Source: an uncultured Clostridia bacterium (GTDB lineage: Bacteria > Bacillota > Clostridia > UBA1381). From it: a stretch of 5,861 nucleotides of DNA. The notes under the pieces are model-generated. The model saw only the letters and a list, made by a program, of their open reading frames with translations, was not told where the DNA came from and made no database searches. Position numbers and translations under genes: made by a program. This document shows, piece by piece, positions 1 to 5,331 of the stretch (its first letter is position 1; each line of letters starts with the position of its first letter). The stretch is taken from the NCBI GenBank assembly GCA_934454745.1, contig CAKSGP010000103.1, forward strand, positions 1 through 5,861, written 5' to 3'.

Positions 1-86
1 GTGCAAACTTTATCGAAATTGACGGCGGTGTAGGCGAACTAAACATCAAATTTAAAGAAATAACAAATGAAAAGGAGCTGATATAA
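1..86 (+). CDS. C-terminal end of a beta-rich protein, possibly DUF4097/toastrack-like (5' partial)
   Basis: Only the last 27 codons lie in the window, read in the frame starting at base 3 and ending with TAA at 84-86. The readable tail contains the stretch IEIDGGVGELNIKF. This alternation of hydrophobic residues with a GGVGE turn resembles the last strands of the beta-stacked DUF4097 or LiaF-type toastrack domains found in Firmicute envelope-stress proteins. That family guess rests on a short segment and is weak. The frame itself is well supported: it is open from the window edge, and its stop lies one base before the GTG of the next gene, whose AAGGAG ribosome binding site (72-77) is inside this frame. 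This is typical operon packing. A toastrack protein would suit the PspC gene about 1.2 kb downstream, since the two often occur in the same envelope-stress loci. Confidence 0.5.
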   Translation, partial: ANFIEIDGGVGELNIKFKEITNEKELI

Positions 87-87
87 C

Positions 88-420
88 GTGAAAAATTTAA
101 CAAAGATTTTTTTATCAGTGGCTATATTACTAATATCTCTTATTCTAATTATGATAAGCGGAGCTTCGTTTGAGATTTTCCCGCTTGAATGGTCCATATT
201 ACTTGTGGTTTTAAGCAGTATAACTTTTATTATTGCGCTTGTGGCAGCGGTACTACTCGATTACAGTGCAGGAGATTACGAATGTAAAAAATGCGGAAAA
301 AGGTTTAAGCCAACACTTGGAGCATACGTTTGGGGAGCCCATACCCTGACAACAAGATATTTACAATGTCCTCATTGCAAAGAAAGCAGTTTTTGCAAAA
401 GAAAATTATCAGAGGAATGA
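88..420 (+). CDS. Small membrane protein with two transmembrane helices and a C-terminal zinc ribbon
   Basis: This is a 110-residue protein starting at GTG, supported by AAGGAG at 72-77 with a 10-base spacer. Two hydrophobic helices are visible at about residues 7-24 and 34-57, joined by a short loop containing FEIFPLEW. A zinc ribbon follows: CKKC at 66-69 and CPHC at 94-97, with a conserved-looking linker (GAYVWGAHTLTTRYL), a further Cys at 103 and a basic tail. With both helices near the N-terminus, the metal-binding tail is probably cytoplasmic, but topology is inferred. Small proteins of this build are common and mostly uncharacterised in Firmicutes, so no molecular role can be assigned. 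The gene begins one base after the preceding stop, and its own TGA (418-420) lies just before the GNAT start, so it belongs to a tightly packed + strand operon. The frame is intact. Confidence 0.75.
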   Translation: MKNLTKIFLSVAILLISLILIMISGASFEIFPLEWSILLVVLSSITFIIALVAAVLLDYSAGDYECKKCGKRFKPTLGAYVWGAHTLTTRYLQCPHCKESSFCKRKLSEE

Positions 421-425
421 TGCTT

Positions 426-968
426 ATGCTAGAAACTGATAGACTTATATTAAGAAAATGGAAAGATACAGATGCGGAGAGCTTGTATAAATATGCTAAG
501 GATCCTCATGTTGGTCCTATTGCAGGTTGGCCGCCACACACAAGTGTTCTAAATAGTCTTGAAATTATCATAAACGTTTTGTCAAGAGATGAAACATATG
601 CAGTATGATTAAAAGAAGATAATTGTGCCATAGGAAGCATTGGCTTGATTTCTCCTGAACAAAGTCACACAAAAATCAGTGAAAATGAGCTTGAGATCGG
701 TTTTTGGATTGGTGTTCCCTTTTGGGGGAAAGGTTATATCCCCGAGGCAGTAAGAGCACTGCAAAGACACGCTTTTACAGATTTGGGATGTACTGCATTG
801 TGGTGCGGTTATTATGAAGGTAACGAAAAATCAAAACGCTGTCAAGAAAAGTGTGGCTTTATATATCATCATACAGAGGAAAACAAGCCCTGTGTCTTAA
901 TGGGTGATGTACGGACAGAGCATTTTACATATTTGACAAAAAAGCGTTGGATGGAAATATGCAAATAA
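426..968 (+). pseudogene. GNAT-family N-acetyltransferase (RimJ/RimL-like) interrupted by an in-frame TGA
   Basis: Reading one frame from ATG 426 to TAA 966-968 gives a complete 180-position GNAT protein, except that codon 61 (606-608) is TGA. The N-terminal part begins LETDRLILRKWKDTDAESLY, the usual opening of the RimJ/RimL acetyltransferase branch. After the stop, LKEDNCAIGSIGL continues the expected strand. The acetyl-CoA pyrophosphate-binding segment is intact at about 99-108 (FWGKGYIPEA), followed by the GNEKSKRCQEKCGF helix and strand near the C-terminus. The family acetylates amino groups of proteins or small molecules; the substrate is unknown here. ATG 426 is preferred over ATG 417 and 420 because AGAGGA at 411-416 is 9 bases away. 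Apart from the single stop, both halves look family-like, so inactivation is recent, or TGA is a sequence error or a recoded codon. The split products alone would lack either the substrate side or the acetyl-CoA side. Confidence 0.85.
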
Positions 969-1058
969 AAAATTCAGCGAGAATTTATTTCAAATACAAT
1001 TTTGAATACAAATTCATTTAAAAAGCTGATAGCTTGATGGTTTGCAAGGGAGACGGAT

Positions 1059-1223
1059 ATGAAATATTGCAAAAATTGCAAAAAGGAATTTGATGCTGAA
1101 AAAGATGAATGTCCGATTTGCGGAAAGCAACTGACATAAAATTCAAAATCTCAAAACGAGGATATTAATGAATACGAAGCGGCTGAGATAGTTTCAAATA
1201 TGATGATAACCGGAATTTTGTAA
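1059..1223 (+). pseudogene. Short zinc-ribbon protein interrupted by an in-frame TAA
   Basis: ATG 1059 has a good ribosome binding site (AAGGGAG just upstream) and opens a frame beginning MKYCKNCKKEF. It has CxxC pairs at residues 4-7 and 18-21 (CKNC and CPIC), a classic minimal zinc ribbon. The frame stops at TAA 1137-1139 after 26 residues. The same frame then stays open for 27 further codons to TAA 1221-1223 and reads as a plausible second half, with an acidic linker followed by YEAAEIVSNMMITGIL. I think the original product was about 54 residues with a zinc ribbon and a short hydrophobic helical tail, cut by one substitution at codon 27 (for example CAA, GAA or AAA to TAA). The 26-residue ribbon could still be made and might fold, so it may not be wholly dead. 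Its function is unknown. It is too short to be found by ordinary ORF length cut-offs. Confidence 0.6.
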
Positions 1224-1270
1224 ACTAAATATGATAATGTAACGAAAATGAAAGGGAAAGGGAGAGAATT

Positions 1271-1468
1271 ATGAAAAAGAAATTATATAGATCAAACAAG
1301 AACAAAATGCTTGCCGGTGTATGTGGCGGAATAGGAGAATATTTCGATATTGATCCGACACTTATCCGCTTAGGTTGGGTGGTATTATGTGCGTTTGTCG
1401 GTAGCGGTATCATTGCCTATATTATTGCGACAATAATTATTCCGAGAAATCCGTATTATGAGGAATAA
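1271..1468 (+). CDS. PspC-domain small membrane protein
   Basis: This is a 65-residue intact protein consisting of little more than one PspC domain. The N-terminus (KKLYRSNKNKMLAGVCGGIGEYF) carries the family signature in which a basic segment is followed by AGVCGGIGEYFDIDPTLIR at about 15-33. One long hydrophobic helix at about 33-57 then leads to an IIIPRNP end. PspC domains are named after the Escherichia coli phage shock protein C, an inner-membrane regulator. In Firmicutes such stand-alone short versions are widespread and are linked to envelope stress, but the exact role of this one is not known. A purine-rich AAAGGGAGAG at 1257-1266 is the ribosome binding site. The stop (1466-1468) is 4 bases before the start of the phosphatidyltransferase gene, so the two were co-transcribed. 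It is the only intact gene between 421 and 2243. Confidence 0.9.
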   Translation: MKKKLYRSNKNKMLAGVCGGIGEYFDIDPTLIRLGWVVLCAFVGSGIIAYIIATIIIPRNPYYEE

Positions 1469-1472
1469 TAAG

Positions 1473-2097
1473 ATGAAGCATTTGCCGACCTCTATAACGT
1501 TGTCAAGGATTCTATTGTCGATTGTCTTGCTTGGTATACATACCTTTTCACAGGCGTTTTTTGTTATTTATACATACTGCGGTGTGTCAGATATAGCAGA
1601 CGGATTTTTAGCAAGAAAATTTGAATTGTCCAGTGAAAAAGGGGCGAGGATCGACAGTATTGCAGACATTGTTTTTTACGGAGTTACGGCAATTAAAATT
1701 ATGCCTTCATTATTGAGTGTATTATCGCCATTAATTTGGTGGATTGTTGCCCTCGTGTTTATTTTACGAATAGTTTCATATGTGGTTGCTATTATAAAAC
1801 AGCATCAGTTTGTACCTTTACACACATATATAAATAAGGTGACAGGTTTTTCTGATTTTGTTTGTCATTCCAGGAGTAATATCAACTTTTGTGACTTCAA
1901 ATAAAGCAGTGCTTCAGATATGTGTTACTATTTGTTCATGGACATCATTTTTCGTGTTGATGCTTATGTTTAAAAGGCTGATGCCCGGAATGAATAGGTC
2001 TGAATTTATAAAAGGACTTTTTACGGAAAAAATAAATTTGAAGCTGACCGTAATCATTATAGCAGTTCAGCTTATCCTATTTTTTGCGGCTGTTTGA
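1473..2097 (+). pseudogene. CDP-alcohol phosphatidyltransferase with a +1 frameshift
   Basis: The frame opens at ATG 1473, chosen because AGGAA at 1461-1465 is 7 bases upstream (ATG 1458 lies inside pspC without such a site). The complete CDP-alcohol phosphatidyltransferase signature is present. D40, D43, G44, A47, R48, G58, D61 and D65 follow the family pattern DxxDGxxAR-x8-GxxxDxxxD, which binds the metals and the CDP group. Several hydrophobic helices flank it, as expected for an integral membrane enzyme of phospholipid synthesis (PgsA-like; the acceptor alcohol cannot be named). The frame runs off after residue 126 into a short wrong-frame tail ending at TAA 1902-1904. Removing one T from the T5 run at 1847-1851 restores a continuous reading, TGFLILFVIPGVISTF, through to TGA 2095-2097, giving about 207 residues, the usual family size. 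A single-base insertion or a sequencing error is the simplest cause. Confidence 0.88.
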
Positions 2098-2243
2098 TGT
2101 GTGGCGGTGATACATACAAAAAAGAAGGCCTTCTTATCCATGCATCTATTGATAAACGGACGGGATATTGATTATATGAAACCTATCAGCTCGAAGATGC
2201 TGCAAAAATCAAATCATACGGGCAACTTGATTTATCTATATAA
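2097..2243 (+). pseudogene. Small unrecognised reading frame interrupted by TGA
   Basis: ATG 2097-2099 overlaps the last base of the phosphatidyltransferase stop (TGATG), an arrangement used for coupled translation, although no AGGAG site precedes it. The frame reads MCGGDTYKKEGLLIHASIDK and on to TGY, stops at TGA 2169-2171, and then continues open as LYETYQLEDAAKIKSYG to TAA 2241-2243, for a total of 48 positions. Both halves are protein-like in composition and codon choice, with charged and hydrophobic residues well spread. This argues for a former coding stretch rather than chance. I do not recognise a family. It could be a small independent gene or the tail of a larger gene whose front was deleted. 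A change of TGG (Trp) to TGA would be the simplest lesion. Confidence 0.35.
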
Positions 2244-2282
2244 TTCAGAGATGACATAAATGTGTGATTAGTCATTTGTAAA

Positions 2283-2314
2283 GTGTTAACCTATTTGTAG
2301 AAAAAGGTTGACAA
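2283..2314. promoter_or_regulatory. Probable BirA operator (biotin repressor box) over the birA promoter
   Basis: The sequence shows an inverted repeat with half-sites GTGTTAACC (2283-2291) and GGTTGACAA (2306-2314) separated by 14 bases. Seven of nine positions are complementary. Each half differs by one base from the TTGTTAACC / GGTTAACAA type of half-site known for BirA operators in Firmicutes, and the spacer is near the usual range. The right half contains the -35 hexamer TTGACA, so a bound BirA dimer would block RNA polymerase. The downstream BirA keeps its DNA-binding domain, so autoregulation by biotinoyl-5'-AMP-loaded BirA, extending to bioY, is the natural inference. Confidence 0.75.
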
Positions 2315-2336
2315 TGAATTTTGAATATGGTATAAT
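2308..2336 (+). promoter_or_regulatory. Consensus sigma-A promoter of birA(-bioY)
   Basis: TTGACA at 2308-2313 and TATAAT at 2331-2336 are both perfect consensus hexamers separated by the optimal 17 bases. An extended -10 TG is at 2328-2329. Transcription should start near 2343, leaving a leader of about 60 bases before the birA ATG. Because the open frame of birA runs back through this promoter, the TTG at 2308 must not be taken as the start of the protein. The strength of this promoter makes sense if it is normally held down by the overlapping operator. Confidence 0.92.
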
Positions 2337-2355
2337 ATGGAATGTAATTTATTTC

Positions 2356-2406
2356 GGAGGATATTTTTGTACTATAACGCAAAAGGAGTTAACAGATAAG
2401 CTTATG
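2356..2406 (+). promoter_or_regulatory. Ribosome binding sites that decide the birA start
   Basis: Two Shine-Dalgarno-like sites lie in the birA leader. GGAGG at 2356-2360 has no ATG, GTG or TTG in the birA frame at a usable distance; it fits only the out-of-frame TTG at 2367. AAAAGGAG at 2381-2388 precedes ATG 2404 by 15 bases, which is longer than usual. ATG 2404 is the first acceptable start codon in the birA frame after the promoter. It places the N-terminus (MLKKNVLYALEQKKGN) exactly where BirA homologues begin. Translation initiation at birA may therefore be modest or coupled to the short upstream frame. Confidence 0.55.
2367..2399 (+). CDS. Possible 10-codon leader peptide upstream of birA
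   Basis: TTG 2367 lies 6 bases after GGAGG (2356-2360) and opens a 10-codon frame (MYYNAKGVNR if TTG is read as Met) that ends at TAA 2397-2399, four bases before the birA ATG. The good Shine-Dalgarno spacing and the close stop-to-start distance would allow translational coupling to birA, whose own ribosome binding site is poorly spaced. There is no family evidence, the codons do not show a regulatory pattern such as repeated residues of one amino acid, and TTG is a weak start. This is a candidate only. Confidence 0.25.
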   Translation: MYYNAKGVNR

Positions 2407-3372
2407 CTGAAAAAAAATGTCTTGTATGCCTTGGAACAGAAAAAGGGAAATGTAGTAACAGGTGGTGAATTAGCTGAACTTTTTGGCGTCAGTCGTACGT
2501 CAATCTGGAAAGCTATACATTCTTTAAAAGCTGACGGTAATGAGATTATAACCGTGCCAAATGTAGGTTACAGACTTTTACCCACTAATGACACATTATT
2601 CAAGAAAATAATTTCTGATGGGCTTACAACTGATTTTATCGGACGCAGTATGATGCTGTTATCTTCTACCCATTCTACAAATCAATATTTAAAAGAAATG
2701 GATACATCTACCATTCTCGATGGTTACGTAGTTATTGCCGATGGTCAGGAAAAGGGACGTGGCAGATACGGCAGAACATTTATTTCCCCTAGAGGAGAAG
2801 GAATATATATGAGTATTTTGCTGACACCAAAGAGTTGTTGGCAAAATATCAGACTGATAACTGTATGTGCGGCGGTTGCTGTTTCTCGTGCAGTCGAAAA
2901 TATCTGTGGCGTACGAACAGATATTAAATGGGTCAACGATATATTCCTGAATGGGAAAAAATTATGCGGTATTCTGACTGAGGCTTTGATGTCAGGTGAA
3001 CTTGGAGAAGTTGAAACGATTATTGTGGGAATCGGTATAAATACCGGAAGAATCCATGAGGACGTCAAAGATATAGCAACATCTGTAAGAGAGGAAACAG
3101 GCTTATACGGAATACGTAACAGTCTTATTGCAGAAGTCCTCAATCAATTTGAAAAGGTGTACTATGACAGCGGTAAAAAAGAAAAAATGCGTGATATTCT
3201 AAATTACTATGACAGCAGATTATTTATCAAAGGCAAAAATGTTTTGGTTAACAATCGTCAAGATAAATATACTGCAAAAGTTTTAGGAATTGATGAAAAT
3301 GCGGCATTAGTAGTAAAACTACAAAATGGTGATAAAAAATATATTACATCCGGCGAAATACAATTACAGTAA
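2404..3372 (+). CDS. birA: Bifunctional biotin-[acetyl-CoA-carboxylase] ligase and biotin operon repressor
   Basis: BirA activates biotin with ATP to biotinoyl-5'-AMP and transfers it to a lysine of biotin carboxyl carrier proteins; with the adenylate bound it also dimerises on its operator. From ATG 2404 the product is 322 residues, the size of E. coli BirA. A winged helix-turn-helix occupies about residues 3-60 (GELAELFGVSRTSIWKAIHSL, then the wing NVGYRLL). The catalytic domain follows, with STNQYLK at 91-97, the biotin/adenylate loop GRGRYGR at 118-124, KWVNDI at 175-180, KKLCGIL at 185-191 (K186 aligns with the catalytic lysine) and GIGIN at 209-213. An SH3-like C-terminal domain spans about 275-320. 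It is therefore a class II, DNA-binding ligase with no lost key residue. Its promoter carries a matching operator, which supports the repressor role. bioY follows 106 bases later on the same strand, so transport and use of biotin are probably co-expressed. Confidence 0.96.
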   Translation: MLKKNVLYALEQKKGNVVTGGELAELFGVSRTSIWKAIHSLKADGNEIITVPNVGYRLLPTNDTLFKKIISDGLTTDFIGRSMMLLSSTHSTNQYLKEMDTSTILDGYVVIADGQEKGRGRYGRTFISPRGEGIYMSILLTPKSCWQNIRLITVCAAVAVSRAVENICGVRTDIKWVNDIFLNGKKLCGILTEALMSGELGEVETIIVGIGINTGRIHEDVKDIATSVREETGLYGIRNSLIAEVLNQFEKVYYDSGKKEKMRDILNYYDSRLFIKGKNVLVNNRQDKYTAKVLGIDENAALVVKLQNGDKKYITSGEIQLQ

Positions 3373-3373
3373 G

Positions 3374-3455
3374 GTTTGAATAAAATCATTCGTTTCGGAC
3401 ACTGGCATATTTACATTATGTTTCCATAAGTGCGGAACCTGAACGATTTTCAAAC
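3374..3455 (+). promoter_or_regulatory. Long imperfect hairpin in the birA-bioY gap
   Basis: The gap between birA and bioY can fold back along most of its length. GTTTGAA (3374-3380) pairs with TTCAAAC (3449-3455), AATC (3384-3387) with GATT (3445-3448), GTTTC (3392-3396) with GGAAC (3434-3438, one G-U), and CACT (3400-3403) with AGTG (3429-3432). Bulges lie between these helices. A T5 run (3460-3464) and the bioY ribosome binding site GGAGG (3465-3469) follow directly. It could be a partial terminator, an RNA processing or stability element, or a control on bioY translation. I see no known riboswitch class, no convincing promoter and no BirA half-sites here. The pairing was found by eye and no energy was calculated. 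Confidence 0.35.
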
Positions 3456-3478
3456 AAAATTTTTGGAGGTACATAAAT

Positions 3479-4105
3479 ATGAATAACACAGGATTGTCAG
3501 CTAAAAGTGAAAAGAGAAGCTTGAGTCGTATAATATCAAAATTATTGGCTAACGAAATTGTAATTGCAATTATGTTTGCAGTACTGACGGCGATTGCTGC
3601 ACAGGTTTCTGCACCTATTCCATTTTCGCCTGTTCCTATATGTTTTGGTTTAGTTGCAGTATATATATCCGGTATTTTTCAAAGGCCTAAATACGCTTTT
3701 TTATCACAGCTATCTTATTTGACAGCAGGTGCATTGGGTGCTCCGGTGTTTAGCGGATTCAGGGGCGGAATAGCAATGCTGTTCGGACCAACAGGCGGAT
3801 ATCTTTTTATTTATCCGGTTATGGCATGGATAGTATCAATGGTATTAAATAGCCGTAGGAGTATGGATAAAGAGGAAAGCAAAGGCTGGGTATTGCTAAA
3901 AGCAAGTGTCGCAATATGTATTGCTCATATTGTCCTGTATTTAAGCGGTACTATTTGGCTTATGATGATAACGGGAAGTACATTCTATTCTGCACTTGTA
4001 CTTGCGGTAATTCCGTTTATCCCATTGGATATAGTGAAAATATTGTTCTGTATTTTTGTAATGGTGCCGAGCCGTTTAAGTCTAAAGAAACATCATAAAA
4101 ATTAA
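3479..4105 (+). CDS. bioY: Biotin transporter BioY (substrate-binding S component of an ECF transporter)
   Basis: BioY captures biotin in the membrane and, with the shared ECF module (EcfA, EcfA', EcfT), imports it. The 208-residue product has a basic N-terminal tail and about six hydrophobic segments. BioY family features include APIPFSPVPICFG at about 45-57, the Y-x-x-AGALGAPVFSGFRGG region at about 80-97, GPTGGYLFIYP at 103-113, and the last-helix entry PFIPLDIVK at 179-187 with D184 and K187, corresponding to the usual PFIPGDxxK. The start is ATG 3479 with GGAGG at 3465-3469, 9 bases upstream. No ECF ATPase or EcfT gene is nearby, which is normal for group II ECF systems that share one module. 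Position behind birA, whose promoter has a BirA operator, implies biotin-dependent repression. A terminator lies just after the stop. The frame is complete with no odd features. Confidence 0.93.
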   Translation: MNNTGLSAKSEKRSLSRIISKLLANEIVIAIMFAVLTAIAAQVSAPIPFSPVPICFGLVAVYISGIFQRPKYAFLSQLSYLTAGALGAPVFSGFRGGIAMLFGPTGGYLFIYPVMAWIVSMVLNSRRSMDKEESKGWVLLKASVAICIAHIVLYLSGTIWLMMITGSTFYSALVLAVIPFIPLDIVKILFCIFVMVPSRLSLKKHHKN

Positions 4106-4124
4106 GTCGTATAATGCAAAATAT

Positions 4125-4161
4125 GAGGACACCCTCTAAATGAGAGCGTCCTCGTTCTTTT
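4125..4161. terminator. Bidirectional intrinsic terminator between bioY and serA
   Basis: GAGGAC (4125-4130) pairs with GTCCTC (4148-4153), and the inner CTCT (4134-4137) pairs with AGAG (4143-4146) across a small 3x1 internal loop, closing a 5-base loop. On the + strand GTTCTTTTAT follows, and on the - strand ATATTTTGC follows, so each direction gets a U-rich tail. It sits in the 54-base gap between the convergent stops of bioY (4103-4105) and serA (4160-4162) and would end both transcripts. The + strand T-run touches the serA stop codon. Confidence 0.85.
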
Positions 4162-5317
4162 ATGATTTAATTACTCTTACGCTAATAACCTCATCAAGAG
4201 CTTCAAGCTCTGCAACGATTTCCGGTGTAATTGCGTGGTCTGTATTAATGATCGTGTATGCGTAATCGCCCTTTGATTTGTTAATCATTTCAGCTATATT
4301 AACAGTTTTGAGAGCATCGGTATACTTAGCAATTATATTCGGAACATTTTTATGTATTATTGTTATACGTCCCACTGTATCACAGGGAAGTGAGCAGTTA
4401 GGGAAGTTAACTGAATTTAAAATGTCACCGGTTTCAAGGTAATCCTTGATTTCATCTGCTGCCATAACAGCACAGTTATCCTCTGATTCCTCGGTTGATG
4501 CACCGAGATGGGGGATTGCTATAATTCCGGACTGATTGATTGTTTCCTCATCAGGAAAATCAACAACATATTTCTTTACCTTGCCTGATGCAAGAGCTGC
4601 CTTAACAGCGTCGTTATTTACAAGTCCGCCACGGGCATAGTTAAGAATGACTACACCGTCTTTCATCATATCTATCGCTTCGGCATTTATAGTATCACGT
4701 GTAGAGTCCATAAGAGGAACATGAACGGTGATATAATCAGAGTCTGTAAATACTTCTTTTATATCAGCTACACACTTTACACGTCTGTTAAGCTGTAAAG
4801 CGTTGTTGACACTCAAATACGGATCATAGCCTACAACGTTCATTCCAAGATGAACAGCAGCGTTTGCAACAAGGATACCGATAGCACCAAGACCGATAAC
4901 ACCAAGAGTTTTGCCCTTAATTTCATTACCGGCAAAGTTTGATTTGCCTTTCTCTACCTGCTTAGCAATATCATCGCCTGATAGTGAATTTGCCCATGTG
5001 TTACCGCCTATTACATCACGTGATGCAAGAAGCATACCTGCAATAACAAGCTCTTTAACAGCATTTGCATTAGCGCCGGGAGTATTAAATACTACAACAC
5101 CATTTTCTGTGCACTTGTCAATAGGAATATTATTTGTGCCGGCACCTGCTCTTGCAACTGCTTTAAGAGATTTAGGAAGCTCCATATCGTGCATTTTAAA
5201 ACTTCTTAAAATGATACCGTCAACATCAGCCGCAGCATCGTCTGTAATATTATAGTTATTACCAAGACGGTCAAGACCGCAAGCGGCAATTTTATTAAGC
5301 GTTAATATATTATACAT
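4160..5317 (-). CDS. serA: D-3-phosphoglycerate dehydrogenase with C-terminal ACT domain
   Basis: SerA oxidises 3-phosphoglycerate to 3-phosphohydroxypyruvate with NAD+, the first committed step of serine synthesis. From ATG 5317 the product is 385 residues. The D-2-hydroxyacid dehydrogenase fold is clear: RAGAGTNNIP at 56-65, NTPGANANAVKELV at 78-91, the NAD loop VIGLGAIG at 140-147 with D165 (GYDPY) for the ribose, and HVPL at 199-202. The catalytic set is R229 in NYARGG, E257 in DFPDEE and H270 in PHLGAST. The C-terminus (about 315-385) is an ACT domain (GRITIIHKNVPNIIAKY to VISVRVI), which in this family can bind serine for feedback control. The GG after the catalytic Arg and the DFP stretch are typical of the clostridial subgroup rather than of E. 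coli SerA. It overlaps the serC stop by one base and ends at the shared terminator. Confidence 0.95.
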   Translation of the reverse strand: MYNILTLNKIAACGLDRLGNNYNITDDAAADVDGIILRSFKMHDMELPKSLKAVARAGAGTNNIPIDKCTENGVVVFNTPGANANAVKELVIAGMLLASRDVIGGNTWANSLSGDDIAKQVEKGKSNFAGNEIKGKTLGVIGLGAIGILVANAAVHLGMNVVGYDPYLSVNNALQLNRRVKCVADIKEVFTDSDYITVHVPLMDSTRDTINAEAIDMMKDGVVILNYARGGLVNNDAVKAALASGKVKKYVVDFPDEETINQSGIIAIPHLGASTEESEDNCAVMAADEIKDYLETGDILNSVNFPNCSLPCDTVGRITIIHKNVPNIIAKYTDALKTVNIAEMINKSKGDYAYTIINTDHAITPEIVAELEALDEVISVRVIKS

Positions 5318-5331
5318 CACATATTCTCCTG
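5315..5331 (-). promoter_or_regulatory. serA ribosome binding site and serC/serA stop-start overlap
   Basis: On the - strand CAGGAG (5331-5326) precedes ATG 5317-5315 by 8 bases and GTG 5320-5318 by only 5. ATG 5317 is therefore the better serA start, even though the frame remains open to the GTG. The serC TGA and this ATG share the A at 5317 (TGATG), which favours re-initiation by the same ribosome and equal output of the two enzymes. Confidence 0.7.

Noticed and set aside
606..644. Selenocysteine insertion element after the TGA in the GNAT gene (GCCA 627-630 pairing with TGGC 641-644)
   Set aside because: The stem is only 4 base pairs, GNAT acetyltransferases are not known selenoproteins, and the neighbouring genes are broken by unrelated lesions.
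970..986. Hairpin AAATTC-agcga-GAATTT after the GNAT gene as a terminator
   Set aside because: Six pairs, mostly A-T, with no clean T-tract behind it; too weak to call.
1225..1413. 62-codon - strand frame opposite pspC
   Set aside because: Low-complexity Ser/Phe/Leu-rich translation of the antisense strand of a convincing gene; no ribosome binding site was seen.
2252..2281. Hairpin of ACA(TA)AATG with CATTTGT upstream of the birA operator
   Set aside because: Short AT-rich pairing with a bulge; equally likely by chance in this composition.
2308..2403. Upstream extension of birA from a TTG at 2308
   Set aside because: This TTG is the -35 box of a consensus promoter, so it lies upstream of the transcript. 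The extra 32 residues have no counterpart in BirA proteins, which begin at the MLKK segment.
2745..3143. 132-codon - strand frame within birA
   Set aside because: Antisense shadow of the conserved catalytic domain of birA, with no recognisable family.
3376..3419. A separate promoter for bioY (TTGAAT or TTTCGG with CATTAT)
   Set aside because: The hexamers are poor and the spacings do not fit; read-through from the birA promoter explains bioY expression better.
3916..4098. 60-codon + strand frame within bioY
   Set aside because: Out-of-frame shadow of bioY. Its Cys/Tyr-rich translation comes from membrane-segment codons read out of frame.
4911..5255. 114-codon + strand frame opposite serA
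   Set aside because: Antisense shadow of the serA NAD-binding region; no start signal and no family.
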